Shown: positions 1 through 13,200 of the stretch, one piece after another
Layout of the letters: each line of letters opens with the position of its first letter
Position numbering within the stretch: position 1 is the stretch's first letter
Assembly: GCF_963678975.1 (NCBI RefSeq)
Contig: NC_089278.1
Coordinates: forward strand, 8,025,479-8,089,478
Length of the DNA: 64,000 nt
Direction: 5' to 3'
Source: Dysidea avara
Taxonomy: Eukaryota > Porifera > Demospongiae > Dictyoceratida > Dysideidae
Program-made: the position numbers and the translations under genes
The notes under the pieces: model-generated
What the model was told of the DNA's origin: nothing
What the model saw: only the letters and a program-made list of their open reading frames with translations
Database searches by the model: none

Positions 1-245
1 CCGACTGACCAACTGTCTGACTAATTAACTATAACTAACTGACTAATTAACTATAACTAACTAGCTAACTAAATAATTCATTAACTAACAAACTAATTGA
101 TATCTTCAGACAAGTGTAATTCAATAATTTATGGCTAACATATTGCATGCTTGAGATTCACAGATGTTGCTTGTCAACACTGATGTGCCTTTTGGTATAC
201 CACTGGAAATATACTCACTTTGACTGTAACAAGCAGGTCAGTGCA
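1..245 (-). repeat. Dispersed repeat F1, partial copy
   Basis: Begins in a CTGACTAATTAACTATAACTAA simple-repeat tract and continues with TCTTCAGACAAGTGTAATTC and GTGCCTTTTGGTATACCA. The same words occur in the better F1 copies at 14310-15000 and 36865-37560 (same orientation) and 21840-22490 (opposite). It is diverged and cut by the window edge. Non-coding; class unknown (old MITE or SINE-like). Confidence 0.5.
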
Positions 246-1789
246 GTCATGCATGTGTATGTGAAATTACAGACAGGCCTAGTTTCCTTGTATGCAACAG
301 CATAGCCATTAATATGCTATAACTAACATAGACATCTTTGCACTAGAAGAGAAAGGAAATGAATATGATGTAAAGAAAGACAAACACATAACTTATGGTG
401 CATGTTCTGAGCTGTGTAATGGACAGGACATACTTGACTGAAAACTAGGTGAAAGTTCACTTGTAGCTATAGGTAGCAAATTGCTATTTGGAACATACTT
501 TTCATTATGCAGTTTAATTTACCGCCAAATTTGTATAGAGGCTCCAATATAATAATTCTAAACTACTATAACTTATAAACCATACAATTATAATCCTATT
601 AAAATACTATAAATTGCTCGCTATAGAATAAAGAATTCAATTATTTCGTTGCATGGTAACCACAAAACATTAAAATGCAAAACCACACGCAATATCTTAC
701 AACTATTACTGTTTATTGACAGTTTAAGCAATATCTATCTAAGTGTGGTTATTGGGTGTTTGAGCAAGTGTGTATGCATATATGTGACCAGATTTCATAT
801 AACAAGGCTTCCACACACACAAAATCAAACTTACGATTTTACCAGAAATGGATTGCTGGTCTAATACACTATCATATTTCACACTGTACTTCCTTCAGCA
901 CTGGCAAGTCTGGTTTCTGTAGCAGCTTTCTTCCGACCCTGTCAAAGCCACGAGTGGGAGATTGGTGCCATTAAATGGCCATGACTTTGTGATAATGGTG
1001 TGTAGTGAGCTGGGACTTCACTGAGAGCTCGCCAATAGTGTTCACAGTCAATTTGGAGTAATTTTAGGGCCATGGAGGGCCATGGAGGGCCATGGAGAGC
1101 CCAAACTTGGCCTCTGGATTCCAATCGTCTTCTTACTTCATTTTATACCCCTATATTAAGACCACCGTCCACCCCCACCCTCCCACCCTATTACTACCAG
1201 CTGTGATATTATTACCCGCTCGAAAAAAGCTGCCCAAAACAGGGCAAATTTTGGGTATCAGAAATGTATACACCCACTCAGTGATAGCTAGTAAACAGAT
1301 GAATAATTGGTGCAAATTTTGTTTACACAGCTGTAGGCACTGGGAAGTTATTACACAATGATTCCTTAAAATCGCCATATCTCTTAACAAAGCTTTGTGC
1401 GTCAAAGCCTTGTTTTGTCAATTTCAGTCACATATACAAATGAGGCTACTAATTTGAGACGCATTGAAGTAGCAACATGCCATTCTACCCTATACAATCT
1501 GTCTCCTTACTGTTTCTCTTCATTAGTAGTTCCATTATCACTGTGAAGAATCATCTACAGTGCTTATTATCGACCATCAAAAGTGTAAGATAATGTCATC
1601 TTACCCACAATAGTGTGCAAGGGGCTGGTTATCCCTGTTCCCATTCACTAAAGAATGTGATCATTACAGAATAAGTGCAGGGGCTGCCAAAACGTTTGAC
1701 AGAATTTACAGAGCAATTAGAAAGTTATGCTACAAGAGTTTATTATCAATTCCGCCATATAGTGGTTGTGGAGGGGTGAGTGGGTTTTA
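246..1789. other. No gene seen
   Basis: AT-rich sequence. Only short open frames without recognisable domains or codon structure are present. A 12-bp tandem motif (GGGCCATGGAG) is repeated about three times at 1067-1100. Nothing else can be supported. Confidence 0.5.
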
Positions 1790-2546
1790 TTACAGGTTTT
1801 TGCAATTGAATTCGTCACCTTTGCAATTGAATTCGTCCCGTTTGCAATTGAATTCGTTGGTATTGCAATTGAATTCATCAGTATTGCAATTGAATTCGTC
1901 CCGTTTGCAATTGAATTCGTCGGTTTTGCAATTGAATTCGTCGGTTTTGCAGTTGAATTAGTCGGTTTTGCAATAGAATTCGTCGTGTTTGCATTATAAT
2001 TTGTCATAAACAAAACGGCTCCAAGAAACCAACCCGTTCATTACGATATGAACTATTTATGCCTTGGAGAGTTACACTTGAGACACTAGAAGGTAATTGA
2101 AGCTGGTAGTACGCGAAGTTGATAGCTGTCTGACAAGTTAATTAGCTTGCTCGCGAGTGACCACACCCATCGCGAATGGTGTAGTAGAGTTTGAAATGTT
2201 GTTGGAGAGGCTGTAGAGGAAAAATTATTACCTTATAAAGAGTTGTTTACTACTGTTGTACTTGAACAAGTTCTTGTAGCAGCTGCTACATCATGTTTTC
2301 GTGTTTGCTCCAGCTGCCATTCTTGTTATGGACGAATTTAACTGCAAAAGCGACGAATTCAATTGCAAAAGCGACGAATTCAATTGCAAACGGGACGAAT
2401 TCAATTGCAAAACCGACGAATTCAATTGCAAACGGGACGAATTCAATTGCAAACGGGACGAATTCAATTGCAAAAGCGACGAACTCAATTGCAAACGGGA
2501 CGAATTCAATTGCAAAGTTGCCGAATTCAATTGCAAAAACCTGTAA
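1790..2546. mobile_element. Foldback element with minisatellite arms, TA flanks
   Basis: The left arm (about 1797-1999) is roughly eleven tandem copies of an 18-bp unit, TTTGCAATTGAATTCGTC. The right arm (about 2335-2540) is the same unit reverse-complemented. A 330-bp unrelated spacer separates them. Outside the arrays both ends share TTACAGGTTTTTGCAATTG as an inverted terminus, flanked by TA on both sides (1788-1789 and 2547-2548). That is what a Tc1/mariner-type insertion would leave. There is no transposase inside, so this is a non-autonomous foldback element. The stop-free frames in the arms are a by-product of the repeat. Confidence 0.75.
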
Positions 2547-2639
2547 TATTGATGTAGTCTAAAGAAGTTCAAGCTCACTGTTGATGACTTTTATTACAGA
2601 TGAATTTTAAGACAAAATTTCAGTAAATATGCTGAAATA

Positions 2640-2880
2640 TTTATATTCACACAGGTATAAGGAAAGTTTTGCATTTGATTAGGGATCATAGAAATAAAGC
2701 CATGAAACAGGCGAGTTTATACTAGTGCACATTTAATCCTACGTACTTTAATCATATACAGGCTGTCAATTGTATAATAGCCTTGGAATTAAATGTCCAC
2801 TAGTATAACTTCAGGTGTTGGCACTCTCTCCTAGTTTCATGGCTTTTTATTTCTGATTCCTACTCAATGCAAAAATTCAA
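2640..2880. mobile_element. Hairpin (MITE-like) element
   Basis: Inverted arms: AGGGATCATAGAAATAAAGCC with ATGAAACAG on the left, and the diverged complement CTAGTTTCATGGCTTTTTAT with TGATTCCTACTC on the right. Inner arms share ACTAGTG and TTAAT with TCCACTAGTATAA. Just downstream (2920-2990) is GACTGGTGAACCAGCACATA, which also follows the hairpins at 21.6 and 26.6 kb. Confidence 0.5.
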
Positions 2881-3184
2881 TTTTCCTAATATTATGTGTT
2901 TACTTTTTGTTACATAATTTATGACTGGTGAACCAGCACATACCACATCAAAGGAAAGGTGCCAGACATAATTAATTGCACAACTATGCATGTGCCCCAA
3001 CAATCTCAAATACTAAGAGGTGTAAGAAGTGATGTGGTCATTCCATTCACTGCCCATTATACAGAGTTACAAATAAATAGGGTGGTTCTATGTGTATCTT
3101 GTCCTTACAATACATCATCATTACATAATTGTGTAATTGTTTAGTATATACCACAGTAGTAGGAAAGTGTAGTTAATAGTAACA

Positions 3185-3765
3185 CTGGTAATATGGTTAA
3201 CACTGGTAACATGGGTAGCACTGGTAGTATGGGTAGCACTGGTAACATGGGTAGCACTGGTAACATGGGTAGCACTGGTAGCACTGGTAACATGGGTAAC
3301 ACTGGTAACATGGCTAGCACTGGTAACATTGGTAGCACTGGAAACATGGGTAGCACTGGTAGCATGGGTAGCACTGGTAACATTAGTAGCACTGGTAACA
3401 TGGGTAGCACTGGTAGCATGGGTAGCACTGGTAGCATGGGTAGCACTGGTAACATGGGTAGCACTGGTAACATGGGTAGCACTGGTAGCACTGGTAACAT
3501 GGGTAACACTGGTAACATGGGTAGCACTGGTAACATGGGTAGCACTGGTAACATGGGTAGCATTGGTAGCACTGGTAACATGGGTAGCATGGGTAGCACT
3601 AGTAACATGGGTAGCACTGGTAACATGGGTAACACTGGTAACATGGGTAGCACTAGTAACATGGGTAGCACTGGTAACATGGGTAACACTGGTAACATGG
3701 GTAGCACTAGTAACATGGGTAGCACTGGTAACATGGGTAGCACTGGTAACATGGGTAGCACTATA
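3185..3765. repeat. Minisatellite, 9/18-bp unit
   Basis: About 580 bp of GGTAGCACT and GGTAACATG nonamers, mostly alternating as the 18-mer ACTGGTAACATGGGTAGC. The units contain no stop codon in several frames, so open frames of 145 to 233 codons appear on both strands, giving (NMGSTG)n, (VTWVAL)n, (TSATHV)n and (LPMLPV)n. Since frames on both strands are open through the array and none extends usefully into flanking sequence, I treat these as repeat artefacts, not proteins. Confidence 0.85.
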
Positions 3766-4027
3766 ACACAAAAGTCACACTGCAGTACTTGATAATGCTG
3801 TATTATTATTCTTCTCCACATTCTGCAAATAATTCTGGACAAATAGTAGACTAAGCGGTATATCTACAGTAGCTCTAGCTGTTAATCTAGTTACCAGTCA
3901 AATAATTATTTTTTTGTGGGCGCTCTAAGGATTTCAGAAAGAAACCGTTCTACTGTTCTGCATTGCTCTTTCATCCCACACTCTTGCTCTGGCTATAAAG
4001 GTATGTACTTTAAACTACAGTCTAAAT

Positions 4028-4177
4028 AAGTTAGACACCACGACTAGTGGGAACTAAGCGATTTAGAAACCCCTCAGGCCCTTAGTAGTGCCCTCGCTGC
4101 ACTCGGGACGCTACAGCCTAGGGCCATCGGGGTTACTAAATTGCTTAGTTACCTTGGTCTTAATGTCTAACTATTAT
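4028..4177. mobile_element. MITE, about 150 bp
   Basis: Imperfect hairpin: GTTAGACACCACGACTAGTG and GGAACTAAGC at the left, GCTTAGTTACCTTGGTCTTA and ATGTCTAAC at the right, with a GC-richer loop (CCCTCGCTGCACTCGGGACG). No coding capacity. Superfamily not determined; the target duplication is not clear. Confidence 0.6.
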
Positions 4178-4269
4178 ATGGAAACTGTGGACAATTCTTG
4201 TGGTAGCCAGTACAACTGAAGCTACTACCCATGAATCAACACATGTTTGGCACCGGTGAAGAAAGACAT

Positions 4270-4650
4270 TGAATACAAAGGAGAACAAAGTTAAGTCCAT
4301 GATGCATGTTTAGGCCTAATTATAAGTGACAGTGAACAGTGTATAAATCATGCCTGCAAAAAATTTATTATAGTCAAGTTATGCTTGACTGAAGGCATCA
4401 TCAGTCAGTTATTTGAAAATTTGATTAAATATATTTTAAAATCCTGTAGCAACTTACTAGAAGCATTTTGGGCCATTCTGAAGGCATGTTTGAGATAACC
4501 AATAATGCCAAATCATCATGAAGGAAAATTGAGGATAGTTTTTTGGGTGATATTTTACGGCAGAAAAGTGTAAATCTTTTGCAATCTCTACTATACTGTA
4601 TTACCATACTATATGATTGTGTTAAGGGATGTCCTTTTTGTTTTACCACT
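4270..4650 (+). repeat. Dispersed repeat F1, partial copy
   Basis: Matches the 3' half of the copy at 21840-22490: AAGTTATGCTTGACTGAAGG, then the CAGTCAGT tract, GTAGCAACTTACTAGAAGCA, and ATTTTGGGTGAT-like and CTCTACTATACTGTA words at the end. Strand is given relative to the 21840 copy. Confidence 0.6.
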
Positions 4651-4659
4651 TTTCAATGT

Positions 4660-5390
4660 AATGATCCTATTCTAGCATGTAAAATATCAAGTATTTTCTT
4701 ACACTTGTATAAATAAAATTTTTGCATACTGTATCCAAGGTCAGGCTTTAATGCGCCAGATAGTCAGTTCACCAATCAGGTTCCTGCTAAATCTCAAACA
4801 ACAGTTGCAGTAGTAATTGCAGTATGAAAAGTTTTAGTTTAGTTCTAGTTTTGGTACTATAAAGCTGCTCATAACATTAGTTTAGTTCTTGTTCAAAAGC
4901 TTAAAAACAACACTTTTCTAGTATAAACAACACTTTTCTAGTATACTTCTAGTTTTTAAAATAGATTGTAATGGAATTATAGTTTAGTTCTAGTTTCTAG
5001 TACTATAAAGAAAAGGCTGTACTAAAACTACTTTTAGTTCTAGTTTTAGTATACTAGAATAACACTATAAGCTCCCTTCTCTCCTTGCCATTTACTGTCT
5101 GTATGTTGTCTGGGAATAAGACATTTTTATTATCTATTATTATCTATTATTATAGGAAAGCAAAAAATTCATCAAGGTACATTATGAAAGGTTTGTCAAT
5201 TATGTCAAAGGCAGATCCAGGATGGGGCATTTGGGGCACATCCATCCTCATTTCCATATTTTCAAATTATAGCCCTGAGGCTGCACAAAACATATGAAGA
5301 GAAGCTGTATGTGTAGTTGCTAATTTTACTGAAGTAGATTTACAACCCTGACTTAGCTGTGTAGCTAATCATGAAGTAAAAATTGAGATA
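4660..5390. other. No gene; TAGTTCTAGTTTTAG-rich sequence
   Basis: Contains irregular repeats of TAGTTTAGTTCTAGTTTT (4820-5055) and a short TATTATC microsatellite (5123-5155). No supported coding region. Confidence 0.5.
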
Positions 5391-5393
5391 CTC

Positions 5394-5629
5394 TAATAGA
5401 GCTGTCAATAACTCTAATGGTGCAGTCATTGTAAAACTTGCATTTGAATTTTATTCATTTGCTACTCAACAAGAAATCAACATTGGCACTGATGATTATA
5501 TCCCATTTAGACCACTCAAATGGAACAATGACATTCAAATATCTATAGTAACACCATAGCTAGAGAACAGTCCACCTAAATATACAACTGGGTGTGCCCC
5601 TCCTCCAGCTCCTGAATCTGCTCCTGTAA
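5394..5629 (+). other. Possible degenerate upstream exon
   Basis: One frame reads an acidic/aromatic stretch (VIVKLAFEFYSFATQQ ... DDYIPFRPLKWNN), is interrupted by one TAG (about 5558), continues PPKYTTGCAPPPAPESAP and stops exactly at a strong donor, GTAAGT (5630). It lies upstream of the kinase exons on the same strand, so it could be part of the receptor ectodomain. With an internal stop and no visible acceptor it may equally be a pseudo-exon or chance. I would not call it a gene on this evidence. Confidence 0.25.
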
Positions 5630-5634
5630 GTGAC

Positions 5635-7149
5635 TATGTATGTTCATTATATCCAATGTTAAATCACATGGTAATCTTCATAAGGGATTCCTTTTCAGAC
5701 TTCCATTGCAATTTTGGTGGTCCACATACCAAAATTAAACAAAACTGTTAAAGAATTCCCAAGATATGTGCGACATTTAAAAAATTCTGTATCATGTTTC
5801 TTTGCATTTTCATACAGACTGTCATAAAATGCAAATGCATTGCTTGGATACCTTGAAATTTGGCATGGTAGGCAAATTTTGGTGTTAATTCTATAAGCAT
5901 TCAAAGAGTTATGATGGGAAAGAAGAATTAAATAATAAAATAAGACATGCTGTCTTGATTATTATGTCTGTAAAAAAAAGAGAAAAAAAACTAGCCCCAA
6001 AGACAACTTTCAGTGGAATTAGTGCTGCAAATACTACTTGAATACTCTATTTATTTATTTTTTGTGGTTTTCAGCCCCACTACTAAAATATGTGAGTGGA
6101 TTTTGGAAAAACGATCCAAATCGCACATTAGAAGTTTCGAGATAAACGGTTTTAAAGAATTGAAACCAGCATAACTCTCCAAGGATAGCAAGCACGCGTA
6201 TGAAATTTACACAAAAGATGCATCAATCTGTTACCTTTCAGGCCACTTCCAGTACTTGTAGCTGCTTGTAGAGTTTCCCACCAAATAAGATAGAAAATCT
6301 GAGCAATTGGACGAGCAACGTAGTATCACGAGTGCTCACAAAGGGGTGGGGGGTGGCGGGGAGGGCAAGAGATAGACCTCAAAATGGAGGCAGACCACGA
6401 TTGGAGTCCAGAGACGAGATTACAGGGCTGTGCTGGCTCCTTAGTAGCTGATATGTAGCAAAATCAACAGAGAAAACGTCTGGCCAACATGATAAGGCTG
6501 TCCACCAGTACACCACTGATTCTTGCCAAGCCAGGACCTTGACAAGGCCTGAAACCGCCATTTGAGCACTCCACACCACCCAGAAAAGATGTCTGTTAAA
6601 ACCAACCTCGAGTAGTTTGAGCAGTACTGAGGGTCAAAACTAGTAGTACGATAGTGTAGATATCCACTGGTGGTGTTAGTTTGATTTTGCCTGATGTGCG
6701 ATTTGGGTGTAAAATCTGGTCACATATATTTTCCTAGCCAGCTGTGAGGTATATCCCTCTCCTTTCTATCATGTATGTTACATTGTATACTCAGTTGTGC
6801 TGATATCATAACATAATATATCAGGTTTTGACATACAATACTACAAGAGCAAGCTGCTCATGGATGTGTATACATTTATCAATATTAATAAAGGAAGAAT
6901 CCTCCTTCAAGCAATTTCATCCAGGTTTTGGTAGAGCACTATACCAAATTTCATCCAGGTTTGGGTAGAACACTATACCAAAATTGCTGCTTTAATTGTG
7001 CCCATAAATGTGAATTGAATACAATAGATTGAATTTCCTTAATAAACGTTTTCATAATATAATTCACAATAATTTATTCTGTTTGATATCATGTCCATAC
7101 ATGCATGATACCATTTTCAGTAATGGATAAATACAATTGTCTTATATAG
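5635..7149. other. No gene seen upstream of first kinase exon
   Basis: Presumably intron of the kinase gene or its upstream flank. A G-rich tract is present at 6344-6368. Further 5' exons (signal peptide, ectodomain, membrane segment) were not found and may be in this stretch or upstream of the window. Confidence 0.4.
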
Positions 7150-7269
7150 ATGGAAATAAATTTCATTTCACTGAAGATGATTTTAAAGTGCTTGCTAAAG
7201 AATGTGCAGACCTCAGTGATCTACAGCTGCCAGCATGTGAAGTAAAATTCACTGAATGTATTGGAGAAG
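7150..7269 (+). CDS. Kinase exon A: juxtamembrane and start of glycine loop
   Basis: Acceptor TATATAG, donor GTTTGT. Encodes [20 protein letters not shown] and then CIGEG, the start of the ATP-binding loop. The last codon (Gly) is split 1/2 with the next exon. An in-frame TAA at 7128-7130 just upstream supports placing the acceptor at 7149. Confidence 0.82.
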
Positions 7270-10200
7270 GTTTGTTCATATTTTCAACTAATCCATATCC
7301 ATGTTGTAAGGCTAAAAACATATATGTATGGAACATTCATTTAATGTATATGGTATTGAGAAAATCTCCTCCTTCCATTGCAGTGATATTGTTATACCAC
7401 AAATACTCACACAGGGGTGGAGGGTGGTGGGTGGCAGTATATAACACTAGAATATGATGGAAGGCAATCTTTTTGATGCCCCATATCTAGCTATGTTCAC
7501 ATTTGCAAATACATTCTTACCATTTTCACTTCACCAAGCCACTCCTGGGTGATTTTAAGAGTATGGCTGGGCACTTTGCTATTCTTCAACATTATCATAC
7601 AAATCAAGTAAACTGAGCAGCAGTGGATTCATAGAAAAATGGAATATGAATGTAGCTAACTATACACTTGTAAAGTTTAGTAAATTTGATTACTGTGTGA
7701 ACTTGTGACTGAGACAGCCACAAAGATATTTCTTCAAAGAATGTTATCATACAGTACGATAGTACTGTATAGTAGGGGTTGGTAAGAAATCATATAGTTT
7801 TGTGGATTTTTGCACCTTAAAAATGGCCTTGCAATACGTTTTACCCAAAAAAACCACCTGGAATGCATTAGTACTGTTATAATGATGCTGTACCTTGGGT
7901 AAACAAGGTGAAAAGTTGAATGTTTTGATGTACAGTGAGTTTTAAAAAATTTGAAATTCACCTACATTTCATCTGCCACCCTACCTACTGTAAGACCCAG
8001 TAGCGCTAGGTGTATGGCTCCAGAAATTTCAGACAGTCAAGATAATGATGGCAGATTCACAAATTTGTTGTAGAGCTGGGCGGTACACAAATTTTAAAGA
8101 CAGTACGGTATTTTATAAAAAATCACGGTATAACTAACTATCATGGTATTTGGTTAACACAACGAATACCTTCACACATCCAGTTAAGTATAGTAGTAAT
8201 TTGTCTCAAGTGACAACTGTATACAAACAGTACCAAGAATCAGATATAAGTTCATAACATAAGAAAAGAGAGGGAGTGTCTGACTCTCACAATACCCTAT
8301 ATAAACACTCTGCACAACGATTGCTCTATACATTGTGAAAGCAGAACGGTGACTTGTACATGTGTCAATATGTATACCGGTATTTTATGGTATACTGGTT
8401 TGCCGGTATAAAAATATTTGTTCGATATCGATACCGGTACGAATAAAATACCTTCATATTGATTTTATACCAGTATATTGCCCAGCTCTAATTTGTTGTT
8501 CTGATTACATTCTGTCCACTGCATCATGCTGTTTGTTTTCATCATTCATCCACTTCTTTGTTCTTCTCGAAGAATGATTAATAGTTACGGCGCTTAATAT
8601 TGCGGAACGTGCCACAACCCAAACACGTGATTTTAGCTAAAGTGTGAATACATGTGTGTAAGATGAGGGTGAACGGGTGTAGTACCAAAAGGAATTGTCT
8701 CTAGCATTTGTTAATGTCGGGTAGTAGTTTTATATAGTCTTAATTACCAGTTTAGCTTTTTTGTGAAGTAGCTAGCTAATAATGTCTTTGAGGGGTGTAG
8801 GATCCACTTCGGGATCCAGACTTTTAAAAGCGAGGGTTCCACTCTTATAATGGTGGACTCTCCAGCAGTGTTTTACTGTAAAATCATCAACATTTAGGCC
8901 ATTAGAAATGCAGCTGAAGCCTTTAACAGTTGCTGTAATAGCTTTAAAAGACAACGATAATTATTATAGAGGCACTTCTTGCGTACGAAGGTTGAAGATA
9001 GCTGCTTCAAGTGATATTTATACTATGTGGAAAACAAAGAGTATAATATAACTAGCTAACTAGGCAAAAAAAGTAAACAAACTAGCTACTTAAGAAATTA
9101 AAAACCTCAATAGGAAGTAGGCGTTGATATAACATACACTACAAAAAGTAAGGAAACAAGTTCAAAAATGTTACAGCTGAAATGAGAAATGATCCAGCAG
9201 TAAAAATTAAGGAAACAAGATTAGACGACTACTTACTAAAATGAGACACTTTAATCCCTACTTTTGGCTAATTTGATGGTCTCATTTCAAGATGCTAGCT
9301 AAAAGTAGGCATTACAGTGTGTCTCATTTTAGCAAGTAGTCGTATAATCTTGTTTCCTTACTTTTTACTGCTGGATCATTTCTCATTTCAACCGTAACAT
9401 TTTTGAACTTGTTTCCTTACTTTTTGTAGCGTATATTATATCAACCCCTACTTCCTTTTGGAGTTTTTAATTTTTAAGTAGCTAGTGTAATTCAAAGGGT
9501 TACTACCATATTTAGGTCATTGTTTGCTTTATACAATTGTATATTTAATTGAATTGTTTGGTATCACTCAAGATACATACATGTATTATGTTCTAGGAGC
9601 ATTTGGTTGTATTTACAAAGGAATATGGACGTACATGACTGTTGATAATAATGAAGAATCAAAAATCGTTGCTCTTAAAACTATTAAAAGTAAGCTAATG
9701 TTTGGTATGCTCCTTAAAACCATATTTAAATTCTACATGGGTGTTTTTTGCACCATCTATGAACCTATAAACAGCCAGGCACTTGTGTTTGTAATGTAAA
9801 TCATTGTGCATTGCATGGGATCATATTCATTTAATTACATACAAAAAGAATTTTACAATGAATACTACTTATTGCCTCAGCTGTTTCATGCCACGTCCAG
9901 GAAGTGAGTGACCTGAGAGTGAATAGTAGATTTATGTGTTTGAAAATAGTGTGCAGATTGTATAATTTTGGCACACACTTTAGTAAATATAAATCTTCGG
10001 AAAAATTCCTGTTTCATACAGTAGTGTACCGTAAGTATACGAATTTAAGAAGCAGGCTATGAAACATGAACAAAACATGTACATACAACATGCATGTATA
10101 AAAGAATACACCTACCAACGGGTGCAGACACATTCATGCCCACTTATTGGGTGGCCATTTGTCCATAGTAAAAACATGAAAACTGAAAAGTTTCAAGTGA

Positions 10201-13200
10201 CCAGATGTTTTTCGATTCAGATGTAATCAGTTGCGTTATGATTAGTTATTTAAATGAACCTAGTGGCATTACAGACTTGATCTTGTAACATAAACAAAGA
10301 GGAATCTGTAGGTAGTAATCTGTCATCATCACTTGTAGGATTCTTTTACTAGTGTTTGTGGTTTTGTGTTCCTAACCATGTATGTTAGTAACAATGGCAG
10401 TGGACTGTGGAGTTACTGACTTTACTGAGAACATATATAGTAGAGCAGACACATTGGGTCCAGGTATATACTTATTTTGAAATACATTTATGGAGTTTAG
10501 ACCTATGTAGTTGTAGGGACCAACTGTTTTTCCATGTTACAAACAGTGGTGGAGGAATTCGAAGTAGTTGATGTGAGAGAAGGCTATAGAATATCTAGCA
10601 GCAGGGTTCTGGGGGACTGCTCCCCTCAGAAGCTTTTAGCTTTCGTGATGTCTTAAAAGTTCACCAGAATTATATAGTTTGAAACATGTAAACTATAACA
10701 CCAACTTTTAAAGTCATAAGTGCTATTTGCAGTCAGTAGTTAAAATCTCTAGTCTTTAAAATAAAAGGCTGTTGCAAAGTTTTTAATATTACAGACAACA
10801 GGGTTAATAAATATACAGCATTTATAAACAGTATACAAAAAAGAATTTAAACACTTGGTACAGTAGCAACTCTCAGAGTAGGAGGTTAGTGGTTCAATTC
10901 CCACTATAGGTAATTCTTTGTTTTTAAGTACTGTACTTTTTATGAAGTATAAAAAGAAAAAAAACTTTTTATGAAGTGCTTTGACTACTCTATTAGGGTA
11001 TTTGGGAATTCTATTATTATTATTGTTATTAGTGCTTTATTAGAGTATATAGGTTTTTTGACAGTTTTCAGTTCCACTCCAAGAAGGATAACTTCTGTGA
11101 AATATCATTCTGAGGGATAAGCCTCGCTTAGCAGATCGAGGGGGCTTCAGCCTCCTAGTCCCCTTTCCGTCAGCTATGATAACTTTCAGAGATATTTCTA
11201 TTGAGTCGTTATGGAGAGAATTTGTTTAAAGATATTCCATTGTGCAGCCATTTAAACTGAAGCAAATCATTCTGCATTTTTCTTGAAGTACTTTTATATA
11301 TAACTAATAGGGTGAAACAAAGCATGTGCAAACACTGTTTCATTTAAATAGTTAACTAACAAAATGAAATCTAGGTGGCACTGAATTTGTTACCTGAGAC
11401 TTAAATGGTGTTGTAGCTAGGTAGCACAGATAGAAAGACAAGCACTTATGATATTACCAAAGATAATTAATATGCATACATTACGAAAGTAATGTCTTGT
11501 TGCAGACTACAATTCATTGGAATCTCTGAAATCAATTCTGCATGAGAGTGCTGTAATGAAGGAGTTTGACCATCCCAATGTGTTATCTGTATTGGGAGTG
11601 AGTATAGACACAAATCATGAAGGTGGGTTACCATTTATAGTGCTACCATTCATGGCCAATGGAGACCTCAAAATGTATTTAAAAAATAAACGACCGAATA
11701 CTACTGGTGTGGATCAACTTCCTGAGGTATGTGATATATTATATATGTATGTATATAGCTATACACCTTTGATAGGGTATGGAGCAACATGACTTGTTTA
11801 TCATGTGTTACCAGATAGCTTGTGGCATGAACTACTTATCCATGAAAAGATTTGTCCATCGTGATCTGGCTGCAAGAAACTGCATGTTAGTTAGAGTTGT
11901 TGCAAGCATCTCAACAATGATATATGCATAGTGATGCTGTACTATGAACATGTAGCAAAGCAATTAATAATGTATGTAGAAGTGTGGAAGGAAGTTTTAA
12001 AAACCTGAAAACCATTTCAGACTTCATAATAATTTATATGGTAGTTTTTTACATCTCTCATTTGTGCCATAGATGGCTTTATATGAGCATAAAACTAATT
12101 ATGTTTACCAACAACATATGTGACTGGGTCTGGGAAAACTGGTTGTATTTTCCATGACAGCAGATTTGATTTTACATGAATCAGTTTTCACAATCAAAAT
12201 CAGCTAGATTTGAGTGGTCTGCTTTTGCTGGCTGCTATTACCAAGCACAGGCCAGCCTGGGGATGGCTGTATGTGGCTGTACAGCTGTTTAAAGACTTGC
12301 GCTGTAAATGTCCTTCCATTTTAGCCAGTTTTGAGACCTGAATGACCCATAACTTGGCCTAATTCATCACTACACCTTCCTCTTTAATTTATTCTTTCCC
12401 TCCTCTGGCCCTCACCACCCACTCCTTTTGGAGCTCACCTGATGCAGTCAATATCGAGTATAAAATTTCTAAAATGGTGGGAAACTTAGCTGTTGACTAC
12501 TTGTACAGTGGACATTCTGAAAGGTAAGGAATTGTTGTAAAGCATGTGAAAATTTCGTACATGTTGCTTCAACCATTGGCAAGCTACAACACACTGAACA
12601 CTTAAAACTGGCATTTCTTGATACTTTTAAATAGACGTGGTGATCACATGAGCAGTGCTTGATTATTTAATCAAGGAATTGTGCAATTGTATATTAGGAA
12701 ATAAACACTTGCATGCAATATAATAAGCTGTTTATAGTACCACTTTGCAAATGTGTAAGTTAGTTCAGTTGAAAATTGAGGTCCGTATGCTTATTCAAGT
12801 CCTTTTGGTAACTTGATATGATAACTAGTAACTTTAAATTTTGCGAACTATATATATAAACATCTCAACCGATATTGTAATTCTCTTTATTTTTGTACAA
12901 AAATTTTCATGTAAAATATCTTTTGTTAATAACTGTTCTATTAGAGTATGTTGATCTTCTGCAAAATTTTAGTTTAAGAAATTTCACATTTCGTATAATT
13001 TTCACATACGAATGTATGGTAAGAACATTACAAGAAATTGAAATATCCCTTATAATTTAATTATTTTTCAAATGTGGCTTACAAAGCTCCACTGTGAACA
13101 ATAACTCTTATTTACCATGTGATCTATCAAATGAATGCTCTATGAAACATGTGCATGTGTGCTTATAGGGTTGATGAGGATATAAACATCAAGATAGCTG

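Noticed and set aside
1717..2578. Repetitive open frames over the foldback arms
   Set aside because: The same 18-bp unit read in different frames; no non-repeat coding part.
3121..3842. Long open frames (up to 233 codons) over the minisatellite
   Set aside because: They exist in four frames on both strands and contain only the repeat; a by-product of a stop-free unit.
10862..10910. Possible tRNA gene
   Set aside because: B-box and T-arm-like sequence only; no acceptor stem pairing or anticodon arm can be drawn. At most an old SINE remnant.
11727..11792. Read-through of kinase exon C as a 91-aa protein
   Set aside because: The tail after GTATGT is intron; the next exon at 11776 continues the kinase in phase.
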